Below, piece by piece: positions 24,107 to 33,042 of a stretch of DNA of 64,000 bases (its first letter is position 1; each line of letters begins with the position of its first letter). This stretch comes from an uncultured Clostridia bacterium (GTDB taxonomy: Bacteria; Bacillota; Clostridia; UMGS1883): positions 1-64,000 of the forward strand of contig CAKSFM010000009.1 of the NCBI GenBank assembly GCA_934454525.1, written 5' to 3'. Under the pieces are notes generated by a model, which had not been told where the DNA came from, made no database searches, and worked only from the letters and a program-made list of their open reading frames with translations. Made by a program: the position numbers and the translations under genes.

Positions 24107-25837
24107 ATGATTATGAAAAAATCGGTTTCAAAATTGCTGTCAGTCATAACAACGGCGGCAGTTATTGCCGGAAGCACAGCGCTGCAGGGGTGCGCGGCGA
24201 GCGCATCGGCAAAAAAATTTGTGTTCACCGACGGGAAGATAACCGCGTCCGACAGCAGCGGATGCAAAATCTCGAAAACCGACCTTACAATCGAAAAAAG
24301 CGGTACATATGAAGTCAGCGGCAGCTGCAGTGACGGCAGCATAACGGTAAAAAAAGGCGTTACGGGAGTTGAGCTTATTCTCGGAGGAATAACGCTGTCA
24401 TCGGCAGACGGCGCCCCGATTTGTTTTAACAAAAGCAGCACCGTTACGCTGACAGCAAAAAGCGGCACGGTCAATACGCTGAGCGATACCGAAAAAAATA
24501 ACAGCGATAATTATGCTGACAATCAGGCCGCCGAAAATGCGGTTATAAAATGCAAGGACGGTTCAAATGTTATTATCGGCGGAACGGGAACGATCAACAT
24601 TTCCGCAAATGGCAAAAACGGCATAAAATCCGGAGAGACAACTGAAACTGACGGAAAAGCATCGCTCGAAATCAAAGAAGCTGTGCTGAACATTGAAGCG
24701 CCTGTCAATGACGCGATAAATGCCGGAGCATCGCTTTTAATAAGCAGCGGCACACTTAATATCACGGCAGCTGATGACGCGGTTCACAGCGATTACGCAC
24801 TGACCATCGGAACTAAAAACGGCGGCAGCGACCCGACAATAAATATTAAGTCATGCTACGAGGGTCTTGAGGGGGCAAATATAACTATTGAATCGGGCAG
24901 CATAAAAATAAACGCAACGGATGACGGAATCAATGCCGCAAATTCGGATTTGAAAGGATATGCATTTACGCTTGACATAAACGGCGGAAATATTTATGTT
25001 AATACCGAAAAAGGCGATGGCATAGATTCGAACGGAACACTTACGTTTAACGGCGGAAATACGGAGATTTTTGCAACAAGCTCGGGCGCAAATTCGCCGC
25101 TTGACAGTGACGGAGAATTTAAAATAACGGGCGGCACTGTTTTTGCGGTTGGGAATTCATCCATGGCACAAACACCGGCTGACGGCTCACAGGGATTTGT
25201 TTCATTCGGTTCGGCAGGCTTCGGCGCAAGGGGCGGAAAGCCGGACTTTGACGGAGAAATGAATAAATCTGACAGAAAATCTCCCGACGGACAAAACGAA
25301 ACATCCGAAAGACAGCCGGGCAGCGATGCAAGCAGCGGAAAACCCGATGATTTTACAGGAGACAATGCCAACGGGCAGCCAAGGATGCACGGTGAACGGC
25401 AGTTCGGACAGAACGGCGGAAATATGCCGCCGCAAAACGGAGAAAACATGCAGCCGCCGCAAAACGGCGCAGGAGCACCGCAGCCGCCCGCCGATCAGAA
25501 CGGAGCGGAATTCACAGCTCCCGGCGGAACGGCTTCTGATAATCAGAGCGCGGACGGGATAAGCATTGCAGCCGGAGATAAGCTTACTGTGACGGACAGC
25601 GGCGGAAAAACACTTTACAGTGCAGAGGCTGTGCGCGGTGCAAACTATGTGTTCTATTCATCAGCAGATGTTTCCGACAGCAAAACATACTCACTGAATA
25701 TAAACGGAGAATCTGTGAAAACCTCGACAGTGTCCGAAAGCAAATCAAACCGCAGCTTCGGCGGCAATCCGCCGCAGAAGCCGGGCGAAGCAATGATGAG
25801 GATGCCGCAGGACTCCGGAAAAAACCGGAATTCATAG
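24107..25837 (+). CDS. Lipoprotein with carbohydrate-binding beta-helix domain
   Basis: The 576-residue protein has a lipoprotein signal peptide (STALQGC, lipid-modified Cys near residue 28). A long right-handed beta-helix-like region follows (about residues 35-350) with recurring GG/NG turns such as NINGGNIYVNTEKGDGIDSNGTLTFNGG, like the Cthe_2159-type (DUF4353) polysaccharide-binding family. A low-complexity Gly/Pro/Gln/Asn linker (about 365-480; repeated PPQNG) precedes a small C-terminal domain. AAGGAG stands before ATG 24107; ATG 24113 is an equally possible start. It probably binds a cell-wall or dietary polysaccharide at the surface. Confidence 0.75.
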   Translation: MIMKKSVSKLLSVITTAAVIAGSTALQGCAASASAKKFVFTDGKITASDSSGCKISKTDLTIEKSGTYEVSGSCSDGSITVKKGVTGVELILGGITLSSADGAPICFNKSSTVTLTAKSGTVNTLSDTEKNNSDNYADNQAAENAVIKCKDGSNVIIGGTGTINISANGKNGIKSGETTETDGKASLEIKEAVLNIEAPVNDAINAGASLLISSGTLNITAADDAVHSDYALTIGTKNGGSDPTINIKSCYEGLEGANITIESGSIKINATDDGINAANSDLKGYAFTLDINGGNIYVNTEKGDGIDSNGTLTFNGGNTEIFATSSGANSPLDSDGEFKITGGTVFAVGNSSMAQTPADGSQGFVSFGSAGFGARGGKPDFDGEMNKSDRKSPDGQNETSERQPGSDASSGKPDDFTGDNANGQPRMHGERQFGQNGGNMPPQNGENMQPPQNGAGAPQPPADQNGAEFTAPGGTASDNQSADGISIAAGDKLTVTDSGGKTLYSAEAVRGANYVFYSSADVSDSKTYSLNINGESVKTSTVSESKSNRSFGGNPPQKPGEAMMRMPQDSGKNRNS

Positions 25838-25919
25838 AGTTACAGTATTATAAAATCAGACGGCTGCCGGGCGAACCTGCATTTTTCTGAAGTACGCCTG
25901 AAAAAAATAAAAAAAGCTA

Positions 25920-25948
25920 TTGAAAAACTGCCCTTGATATGCTATACT
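25920..25948 (+). promoter_or_regulatory. SigA-type promoter
   Basis: TTGAAA (25920-25925) and TATACT (25943-25948) are 17 bases apart, upstream of the HlyIII gene. Confidence 0.65.
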
Positions 25949-25981
25949 GATTGAAAAGATTCAGCAGGGAGGCACAGTCCG

Positions 25982-26653
25982 GTGAAGAGAACATCGCTCA
26001 GCGAAAGACAGCTTCCGTCCTACACACGGGGCGAAGAGATTTTTAATATGGTTTCGCATATAGTGGGCGGTGCGCTCGGGATTGCATACCTTGTGCTCTG
26101 CGTTATTGTGGCTGCCGTTCACAAAAGCGCAATCGGCGTTGTTTCATCGGCTATATACGGTGCGTCTGTTATAACACTTTTTACGATGTCGAGCGTTTAT
26201 CACGGCGTTCGTCCGTCGATGGCAAAAAAGGTTTTGCAGGTCATTGACCATTGCACAATTTATTATATGATTGCCGGAACGTATACCCCGATTGCCCTCT
26301 GCGCGGTCCGCTCGCAGAACGCGGCGGCAGGCTGGACTCTGTTCGGGATTATTTGGGGCGTGACGGCTGTTGCCGTTACTTTTACGGCGATTGACCTTAA
26401 CAAATACCGCCTGTTTTCCATGATTTGCTATATCGGCATGGGTTGGTGCGTTGTCGGCTTTTGGAAGCTGACTTATGCCGCTATTACAAAATGGGGTGCA
26501 TTTTGGCTTATTCTCGGCGGAATTCTTTATACAGTCGGCGCAGTTTTATATTCTTTGGGCAAGAAAAAGCGTTATATTCACTCAGTATTTCACCTGTTCG
26601 TGAATTTCGCAAGCCTTTGCCACTTTTTCTGCATAATATTTTTTGTTATATAA
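25982..26653 (+). CDS. Hemolysin III (PAQR) family membrane protein
   Basis: The 223-residue protein has seven predicted helices with the family motifs EIFNMVSHIVGGALG, MSSVYHG (first His), DHCTIYYMIAGTYTP and the C-terminal HSVFHLFVNFASLCHF that completes the metal site. Its physiological role in Gram-positives is not settled. The GTG start at 25982 is supported by GGGAGG upstream. Confidence 0.9.
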   Translation: MKRTSLSERQLPSYTRGEEIFNMVSHIVGGALGIAYLVLCVIVAAVHKSAIGVVSSAIYGASVITLFTMSSVYHGVRPSMAKKVLQVIDHCTIYYMIAGTYTPIALCAVRSQNAAAGWTLFGIIWGVTAVAVTFTAIDLNKYRLFSMICYIGMGWCVVGFWKLTYAAITKWGAFWLILGGILYTVGAVLYSLGKKKRYIHSVFHLFVNFASLCHFFCIIFFVI

Positions 26654-26676
26654 CGGAGTGAATAATCGCTCCGTTA
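26651..26676 (+). terminator. Intrinsic terminator
   Basis: TAACGGAG (26651-26658) pairs with CTCCGTTA (26669-26676) followed by TTTTTTC; the left arm contains the HlyIII stop codon. Confidence 0.8.
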
Positions 26677-26738
26677 TTTTTTCGGGAAGAATTCATGAAA
26701 ATTGAGCAAAAATAATTAAGAATATTTTTGCAAAAAGC

Positions 26739-26767
26739 TTGCATATTTATGCATGATGAGTTACAAT
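26739..26767 (+). promoter_or_regulatory. arg operon promoter with ARG box
   Basis: TTGCAT (26739-26744) and TACAAT (26762-26767) are 17 bases apart. The perfect palindrome TGCATATTTATGCA (26740-26753) overlaps the -35 and fits the ArgR box pattern. Arginine-bound ArgR would block RNA polymerase. The same 14 bases occupy the same place at the argG promoter. Confidence 0.85.
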
Positions 26768-26800
26768 ATATACAATAAACAATAATCGGAGCGATGACGC

Positions 26801-27733
26801 ATGATAAAAGTATTTATTGACGGAAAAGCCGGAACAACGGGACTTAGAATATACGAACGGCTTTCGGCACGGAGAGACGTTGAGCTTATCCTGCTTGATG
26901 AAAACGAGCGGAAGAACGCGGCGGCAAGAAAAAAAGCGCTTAATTCGTGTGACGCGGCGTTTCTGTGCCTGCCCGACGCGGCGGCGATTGAAGCCGTGAG
27001 CATGATTGAAAACAAAAATGTTGTGGTTTTCGACACTTCCACGGCGCACAGAACGGCTGACGGATGGATTTACGGATTTCCGGAGCTTTCGGAAGAATAT
27101 GCGGAAAAGGTGAAAAATTCGAAAAGAATTGCCGTTCCGGGCTGCCATGCAAGCGGGTTCATCGCGCTTGTATATCCGCTTGTGAAGCACGGAATAATTT
27201 TACCGGACGAGTTTTTGACCTGCCATAGTATAACAGGTTACAGCGGCGGCGGCAAAAAGATGATTGCGCAGTATGAGGAGGAGAGCCGCAGCGCATCGCT
27301 CGATGCACCGCGGCAGTACGGTATCGGACAGACGCATAAGCATTTAAAAGAGATGAAAGCAGTGACAGGACTTGAAAACGAGCCTGTTTTCTGCCCGATA
27401 GTTGCCGATTTTTACAGCGGAATGACAGTAACAGTGCCGCTGTTTAAAAATCAGCTTGCGGACGGGAAAACCGTTCAGGATATTAAAAAGCTTTATTCAG
27501 AGTGCTATTGCGGCGATATTGTTTCATACGGAGATTTGGCGGATGAAAACGGTTTTATATGCGCCAACGCACTTACGGGAAAGGATTCGATGAAAATTTC
27601 CGTCAGCGGAAATGAGGAAAGAATAATTCTCGCGGCAGGGTATGACAATCTCGGGAAAGGCGCATCGGGCGCTGCAATTGAATGTATGAACCTGGTATTC
27701 GGCTGCGATGCCGCCGAATCGCTGACACTGTAG
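26801..27733 (+). CDS. argC: N-acetyl-gamma-glutamyl-phosphate reductase
   Basis: The 310-residue protein is of the shorter (type 2) ArgC class: FIDGKAGTTGLRIYERL N-terminal nucleotide-binding motif, catalytic Cys in VPGCHASGF, and SITGYSGGGKKMI. It reduces N-acetylglutamyl phosphate to the semialdehyde with NADPH. First gene of the arg operon; ATG 26801 is 34 bases after the -10. Confidence 0.95.
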   Translation: MIKVFIDGKAGTTGLRIYERLSARRDVELILLDENERKNAAARKKALNSCDAAFLCLPDAAAIEAVSMIENKNVVVFDTSTAHRTADGWIYGFPELSEEYAEKVKNSKRIAVPGCHASGFIALVYPLVKHGIILPDEFLTCHSITGYSGGGKKMIAQYEEESRSASLDAPRQYGIGQTHKHLKEMKAVTGLENEPVFCPIVADFYSGMTVTVPLFKNQLADGKTVQDIKKLYSECYCGDIVSYGDLADENGFICANALTGKDSMKISVSGNEERIILAAGYDNLGKGASGAAIECMNLVFGCDAAESLTL

Positions 27734-27751
27734 GGAAAGGGTGAACTTAGA

Positions 27752-28966
27752 ATGATAAAAACAATTGACGGCGGAATCTGCGCGGCAAAGGGATTTTCAG
27801 CTGCCGGAATCCACTGCGGAATAAGGAAGAACCGTGATAAAAGAGATCTTGCGCTGATAGTAAGCGAAACGAAAGCGGCAGCCGCTGCCGTATACACAAC
27901 AAACCTTGTGAAGGGTGCTCCGATTGCGGTTACGAAGAAGCATATCGAAAACGGATTTGCGCAGGCTGTTATCTGCAACAGCGGGAATGCCAACACCTGC
28001 AATGCGGACGGTATTGAGATTGCGGAAAAAATGTGCACAATAGTTGAAAAGGAAACGGGAATCAAGGCTGACGATGTTATTGTTGCATCAACCGGCGTTA
28101 TCGGGCAAAAGCTGAACATTGCACCGATTGAAAGCAGCGCCGCAGAGCTTTGCAAGGCGCTCGGAACAAACAGCGCTGATGCGGCAGAGGCGATTATGAC
28201 AACCGACACGGTTAGAAAAGAAATTGCCGTCAGCTTTACAATCGGAGGGAAAGAATGCAGAATGGGCGGAATTGCAAAGGGTTCGGGCATGATTCATCCG
28301 AACATGGCAACGATGCTTGTGTTTATCACTACAGACGCGGCAATCAACCCGGAAATGCTGCAAAAGGCGCTTTCGGCAGACATTGCGGACACTTTTAACA
28401 TGGTCAGCGTTGACGGTGATACATCGACAAATGACATGGTTTCGGTGCTTGCGAACGGAATGGCAGGGAACGATGAAATAACTGCGGAAAATGAGGATTT
28501 TGCGGAATTTTGCAAGGCGCTCAATACAGTTACGGTTTATCTTTGCAAAATGATTGCCGGAGACGGTGAGGGCGCAACGAAAATGCTTGAATGCACTGTA
28601 AGCGGAGCAAAGAACGTGACGTGCGCAAAAACGGTTGCAAAATCCGTTATATGCTCATCGCTTTTAAAGGCGGCAATGTTCGGCGCGGACGCGAACTGGG
28701 GGCGTGTGCTCTGCGCAATCGGGTACAGCGGAGCTGATGTGGATGTTAACAAAATCGATGTGTCGTTTAAATCGGCAAAGGGAATTGTTGATGTTTGCAA
28801 ATCGGGCGCAGGGATTGATTTTTCCGAGGATAAGGCAAAGGAAATCCTCGGCGAAAAGGAAATTGAAATACTTGCGGCACTTAATGACGGCGATGCCCGG
28901 GCAACGGCGTGGGGCTGCGACCTTACATATGACTATGTGAAAATCAACGGCGATTACCGCACTTGA
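27752..28966 (+). CDS. argJ: Glutamate N-acetyltransferase/amino-acid acetyltransferase
   Basis: The 404-residue ArgJ precursor has the autocleavage site in KGSGMIHPNMATMLVF (the Thr after MA becomes the nucleophile, about residue 190). It also has NSGNANTCN and the C-terminal DGDARATAWGCDLTYDYVKINGDYRT. It transfers acetyl from N-acetylornithine to glutamate, closing the acetyl cycle; no separate argA is seen. GGGAAAGGG stands upstream; 18 bases after argC. Confidence 0.95.
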   Translation: MIKTIDGGICAAKGFSAAGIHCGIRKNRDKRDLALIVSETKAAAAAVYTTNLVKGAPIAVTKKHIENGFAQAVICNSGNANTCNADGIEIAEKMCTIVEKETGIKADDVIVASTGVIGQKLNIAPIESSAAELCKALGTNSADAAEAIMTTDTVRKEIAVSFTIGGKECRMGGIAKGSGMIHPNMATMLVFITTDAAINPEMLQKALSADIADTFNMVSVDGDTSTNDMVSVLANGMAGNDEITAENEDFAEFCKALNTVTVYLCKMIAGDGEGATKMLECTVSGAKNVTCAKTVAKSVICSSLLKAAMFGADANWGRVLCAIGYSGADVDVNKIDVSFKSAKGIVDVCKSGAGIDFSEDKAKEILGEKEIEILAALNDGDARATAWGCDLTYDYVKINGDYRT

Positions 28967-28987
28967 CAGAAAGGATGACTGATAACC

Positions 28988-29866
28988 GTGAACAGTGAAA
29001 AACAGCTTTCAAATGCGCTTCGGGCGGAGGTGCTTATCCATGCGCTTCCGTATATTCAGAAGTATACGGATAAAATAATAGTTGTGAAATACGGCGGCAA
29101 CGCCATGATAAATGAAGAATTAAAGGATGCGGTCATGGGCGATATTGTACTTTTATCGCTTATCGGAATCAAGGTTGTGCTGGTGCACGGCGGCGGCCCC
29201 GAAATAACGAATATGCTTGAACGCATCGGCAAGGAAACAAAGTTTGTTGACGGACTGCGTGTGACGGACAGTGAAACCGTGGAAATCGCTCAGATGGTTC
29301 TTGCAGGGAAAATCAATAAAAGCCTTGTGCAGCATTTGCAGCTTAAGGGCGGCAAGGCAATCGGACTTTGCGGAATTGACGGAAACATGATTGAGGCGCA
29401 GTGCATAAATGAAAAGCTCGGTTTTGTCGGCGACATTACAAATATTAACGTTGATCCGATTACCGATGTGCTGGAAAAGGGGTATATCCCCGTAATTTCA
29501 ACAATCGGCTGCGACGCCGGCGGAAATGTGTATAACATAAACGCGGACACGGCGGCATCAAAAATAGCCGGAATACTTAAAGCTGAAAGCCTTATCTTGA
29601 TGACAGATGTTGCCGGGATTCTGCATGACAAGGATGACCCCGATTCGCTGATTTCCAAAATATTTGTCAGTGAAGCGCCGCAGCTTATGGCACAGGGCGT
29701 TATTTCCGGCGGAATGATTCCCAAGGTTGAATGCTGCATTGAAGCAATCCGCCGCGGCGTTAAAAAAGTGTTTATCATAGACGGAAGGATTCCCCATGCG
29801 ATTCTTATTGAAACGCTTACAGATGAGGGAATCGGAACAATGTTTGTTTCGGGTGATGTGCTGTGA
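28988..29866 (+). CDS. argB: Acetylglutamate kinase
   Basis: The 292-residue amino-acid kinase has KYGGNAMIN, the VLVHGGGPEITNML phosphate loop, DGLRVTD and the C-terminal SGGMIPKVECCIEAIRRGV. An N-terminal helix before the kinase core (QLSNALRAEVLIHALPYIQKY) matches the arginine-sensitive hexameric form, so feedback inhibition by arginine is likely. The GTG start at 28988 has AAAGGATG upstream. Confidence 0.95.
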   Translation: MNSEKQLSNALRAEVLIHALPYIQKYTDKIIVVKYGGNAMINEELKDAVMGDIVLLSLIGIKVVLVHGGGPEITNMLERIGKETKFVDGLRVTDSETVEIAQMVLAGKINKSLVQHLQLKGGKAIGLCGIDGNMIEAQCINEKLGFVGDITNINVDPITDVLEKGYIPVISTIGCDAGGNVYNINADTAASKIAGILKAESLILMTDVAGILHDKDDPDSLISKIFVSEAPQLMAQGVISGGMIPKVECCIEAIRRGVKKVFIIDGRIPHAILIETLTDEGIGTMFVSGDVL

Positions 29867-31026
29867 ATGTTTTTGAACGGGATAAAGAATATATCGCAAA
29901 TACATATAACCGCTTTCCGGTTTGCATAACGCACGGAAAGGGCAGCCTGCTTTACGGGAGCGACGGAAAGGAATATATCGACCTCGGTGCAGGCATTGCG
30001 GTCAACACGTTCGGCACAGCCGACGGAGAATGGCTTGCCGCCGTGACAAAGCAGCTCGGACTTTTTGCGCACACGTCAAACCTTTATTACAGCGAGCCGT
30101 GCACACTTGCTGCGGAAATTCTCTGCAAGCGCACGGGCATGAAAAAGGTGTTTTTCTCAAATTCGGGCGCGGAGGCGAATGAATGTGCGATAAAAGCGGC
30201 ACGCCGCTATGCGGAAAAAAACAAAGGCGCTGAATATTACAATATCATCACGCTTGAAAAAAGCTTTCACGGAAGAACGCTGACAACGCTTGCCGCAACC
30301 GGGCAGGATGTTTTTCACAAGGATTTTAAGCCGCTTACTCCCGGATTTTTATATACTCCGGCAAATGACGCTGCCGCACTTGAGAAAACGGCTGCGGAAA
30401 ACAAATGCGCTGCAATTATGATTGAAATCATTCAGGGCGAGGGCGGCGTGAACGCGCTTGACGGCGATTTTGTAAAAGCAGTTTTCGAAACGGCTGAAAA
30501 GCACAACATTCTTGTCATTGCAGACGAGGTTCAGTGCGGCAGCGGCAGAACGGGCGAGCTGTTCGGATATATGAACTACGGCGTGAAGCCTGACATTGTG
30601 ACAACCGCCAAGGGGCTTGCCGGCGGACTGCCGATTGGAGCAACGCTGCTCGGAGAGCGCACGGAGAATATTTTTGAACCCGGACTTCACGGTTCAACTT
30701 TCGGCGGAAACCCTGTTTCGTGCAGCGGAGCGGTGAACGTGCTTTCAAGGCTGACGGACCGTTTCCTTGAATCGGTGCGCGGAAAGGGCGAGCTTGTGCG
30801 CAGCATGCTCAGCGGCGCTGAGGGAATTGAAAGCGTCAGCGGAATGGGACTTATGATAGGCATAAAAACGAAAAAAACGGCGGCAGAGGTTTGCGCACAG
30901 TGCCTGAAGCGCGGTGTGCTTGTGCTCACTGCAAAGGACAGGGTGCGCCTGCTTCCGCCGCTCAACATAGAAACCGAGCTTTTGATAAAAGCTGTTAAAA
31001 TTATTAAAGAGGTGTGTGCAGAATGA
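29863..31026 (+). CDS. argD: Acetylornithine aminotransferase
   Basis: The 387-residue class III PLP aminotransferase has FFSNSGAEANECAIKAAR, the IIQGEGGVN motif, ADEVQCGSGRTG and the PLP Lys in TTAKGLAGGLPIGA. It starts GTG within GTGA, overlapping the argB stop by four bases. ArgD of some bacteria also serves as N-succinyl-DAP aminotransferase, which is of interest because a DapF domain is encoded in the same operon. Dual use here is inference. Confidence 0.95.
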   Translation: MNVFERDKEYIANTYNRFPVCITHGKGSLLYGSDGKEYIDLGAGIAVNTFGTADGEWLAAVTKQLGLFAHTSNLYYSEPCTLAAEILCKRTGMKKVFFSNSGAEANECAIKAARRYAEKNKGAEYYNIITLEKSFHGRTLTTLAATGQDVFHKDFKPLTPGFLYTPANDAAALEKTAAENKCAAIMIEIIQGEGGVNALDGDFVKAVFETAEKHNILVIADEVQCGSGRTGELFGYMNYGVKPDIVTTAKGLAGGLPIGATLLGERTENIFEPGLHGSTFGGNPVSCSGAVNVLSRLTDRFLESVRGKGELVRSMLSGAEGIESVSGMGLMIGIKTKKTAAEVCAQCLKRGVLVLTAKDRVRLLPPLNIETELLIKAVKIIKEVCAE

Positions 31027-31934
31027 AACATTTACTGAAGCTTGCGGATCTTTCCGCAAAGGAAATCACGGAGCTGCTGAATCTTGCGGACCAGCTCAAA
31101 TATGAGAAAAAACACGGAATTGAGCATCATTTACTTAAGGGAAAAACTCTCGGAATGATTTTTCAGAAATCATCTACAAGGACGCGCGTTTCGTTTGAAG
31201 TCGGTATGTATGACCTCGGCGGCAGCGCACTGTTTTTAAGCTCGCGCGATTTGCAGATTGGGCGCGGCGAATGTGTTGCCGACACGGCGCGTGTGCTTTC
31301 AAGGTATCTTGACGGAATCATGATCCGCACGTTTGAGCAGAAAGAAGTTGAGGATTTTGCGGAGCTTGGTTCAATTCCGATTATCAACGGACTTACCGAC
31401 TACTGCCACCCCTGCCAGGTGCTTGCCGACCTGCTTACCATCCGCGAGCACAAGGGTGCGCTTGAGGGCAACAAGCTTTGCTTTATCGGCGACGGAAACA
31501 ACATGGCAAATTCGCTGATTGTCGGCGGAATCAAAACCGGCATGGAGGTCAGCATTGCGTGCCCCGACACATATAAGCCGGACAGTGAAATTATGAAATG
31601 GGCAGCTGAAAACGGTAAATTCACATGCACTTCCGATATTGAAGAAGCCGCATCGGGCGCAGATGTGCTTTACACTGACGTTTGGGCGTCCATGGGGCAG
31701 GAAGAGGAATTCTCCGAGCGCGCGGCTGTATTTAAAAATTATCAGATTAACGATGCTGTTATGAGCGCGGCAAACGAGGGCGCAATTGTTCTGCACTGCC
31801 TGCCCGCGCACCGCGGCGAGGAAATCACGGCCGAGGTGTTTGAGGCGCATGCGAACGAAATATTTGATGAAGCAGAAAACAGGCTTCACGCACAGAAAGC
31901 CGTTATGGCAACTGTGATGGGCGGCAAGCAGTGA
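31023..31934 (+). CDS. argF: Ornithine carbamoyltransferase
   Basis: The 303-residue protein has the carbamoyl-phosphate motif SSTRTRVSFE, the ornithine-side HPCQVLADL and the catalytic HCLPAHRGEE. It makes citrulline from ornithine and carbamoyl phosphate. ATG 31023 overlaps the argD stop as ATGA, with GAGGTG upstream, so translation is coupled. It stands directly before carAB, which supplies its substrate. Confidence 0.95.
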   Translation: MKHLLKLADLSAKEITELLNLADQLKYEKKHGIEHHLLKGKTLGMIFQKSSTRTRVSFEVGMYDLGGSALFLSSRDLQIGRGECVADTARVLSRYLDGIMIRTFEQKEVEDFAELGSIPIINGLTDYCHPCQVLADLLTIREHKGALEGNKLCFIGDGNNMANSLIVGGIKTGMEVSIACPDTYKPDSEIMKWAAENGKFTCTSDIEEAASGADVLYTDVWASMGQEEEFSERAAVFKNYQINDAVMSAANEGAIVLHCLPAHRGEEITAEVFEAHANEIFDEAENRLHAQKAVMATVMGGKQ

Positions 31935-31977
31935 TTTTCATAAATGTTTTACATCCGGAAGAAAGGCAGGGAAATTG

Positions 31978-33042
31978 ATGAAGGCTTATTTGATCCTTGA
32001 AAACGGCGAGGTGTTCTGCGGTGAGAGTTTCGGAGCCAATACCGAGCAGACGGGCGAGCTTGTTTTTGCAACAGGTATGGGCGGATATATCGAAACACTG
32101 ACTGATCCGAGCTACTACGGTCAGATTGTTGTGCAGACATTTCCGCTTATCGGAAATTACGGCATGATAAGCGAGGATGCGGAAAGTGACAAGTCCTTTG
32201 TTAAGGGGTATGTTGTCCGCGATATATGTGACGCACCGTCAAATTTCAGATGTGAGGGCGAACTGAGCGATTACCTGAAAAAACAGAATATAATGGGAAT
32301 AAGCGGAGTTGATACGCGGCGCATAACAAAAATAATCAGGGAAAAAGGCGTTATGAATGCAAGGATTACAACACAAAAACCCGAGACGCTCCCCGACCTT
32401 ACCGGCTACAGCGTGAGAGACGCGGTTAAAAGCGTTGGCGTACAGGTGAAAAAAGTTTATAACTTCGGCGGCAAAATAAGAATTGCACTGCTCGACCTCG
32501 GCGCAAAGCGCAACATTATCCGCGAACTTGCAAAGCGCGGAGCAGAGGTTACGGTGCTGCCGTATAACACGCCGGCAGAGGAAATTCTGACATATGACGC
32601 ACTCATGCTCTCAAACGGTCCCGGAGATCCTGCGGAAAACACGGAGCTTATCGAAACGGTTTCATCGGTTATCGGGAAAATCCCGATTTTCGGAATCTGC
32701 CTCGGGCATCAGATACTGGCGCTTGCCTGCGGCGGAAAAACGGCGAAGCTCAAATACGGTCACCGCGGTGTGAATCAGCCGGTCAAGGATTTGAAAACGG
32801 AGCGCGTTTATATAACAAGCCAGAACCACGGCTATGCGGTGTTGGCAGACACGCTTCCGAAATATGCGGAGCTGCGGTATATCAATGTGAACGACAACAC
32901 GTGCGAGGGAATTGACTATCCGCGGAAAAAAGCCTTTTCCGTGCAGTTCCATCCGGAAGCATGTTCCGGTCCGCACGACACAAATTTTCTTTTCGACAAA
33001 TTTATCAGCATGATAGGAGGTAACGCCGATGCCGCAGAATAA
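31978..33042 (+). CDS. carA: Carbamoyl-phosphate synthase small subunit
   Basis: The 354-residue glutamine amidotransferase subunit has an N-terminal CPSase_sm domain (AYLILENGEVFCGESFG) and a C-terminal class I GATase with SNGPGDP, the nucleophile Cys in IFGICLGHQILALA, and QFHPEACSGP. It delivers ammonia from glutamine to CarB. The end overlaps the carB start by 14 bases. Its position in an ArgR-controlled operon suggests the arginine-dedicated enzyme. Confidence 0.95.
   Translation: MKAYLILENGEVFCGESFGANTEQTGELVFATGMGGYIETLTDPSYYGQIVVQTFPLIGNYGMISEDAESDKSFVKGYVVRDICDAPSNFRCEGELSDYLKKQNIMGISGVDTRRITKIIREKGVMNARITTQKPETLPDLTGYSVRDAVKSVGVQVKKVYNFGGKIRIALLDLGAKRNIIRELAKRGAEVTVLPYNTPAEEILTYDALMLSNGPGDPAENTELIETVSSVIGKIPIFGICLGHQILALACGGKTAKLKYGHRGVNQPVKDLKTERVYITSQNHGYAVLADTLPKYAELRYINVNDNTCEGIDYPRKKAFSVQFHPEACSGPHDTNFLFDKFISMIGGNADAAE

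Noticed and set aside
27505..28290. 261-codon minus-strand open frame
   Set aside because: Antisense to argC/argJ; the low-complexity Ala/Ser/Ile composition results from the codon bias of the real genes.
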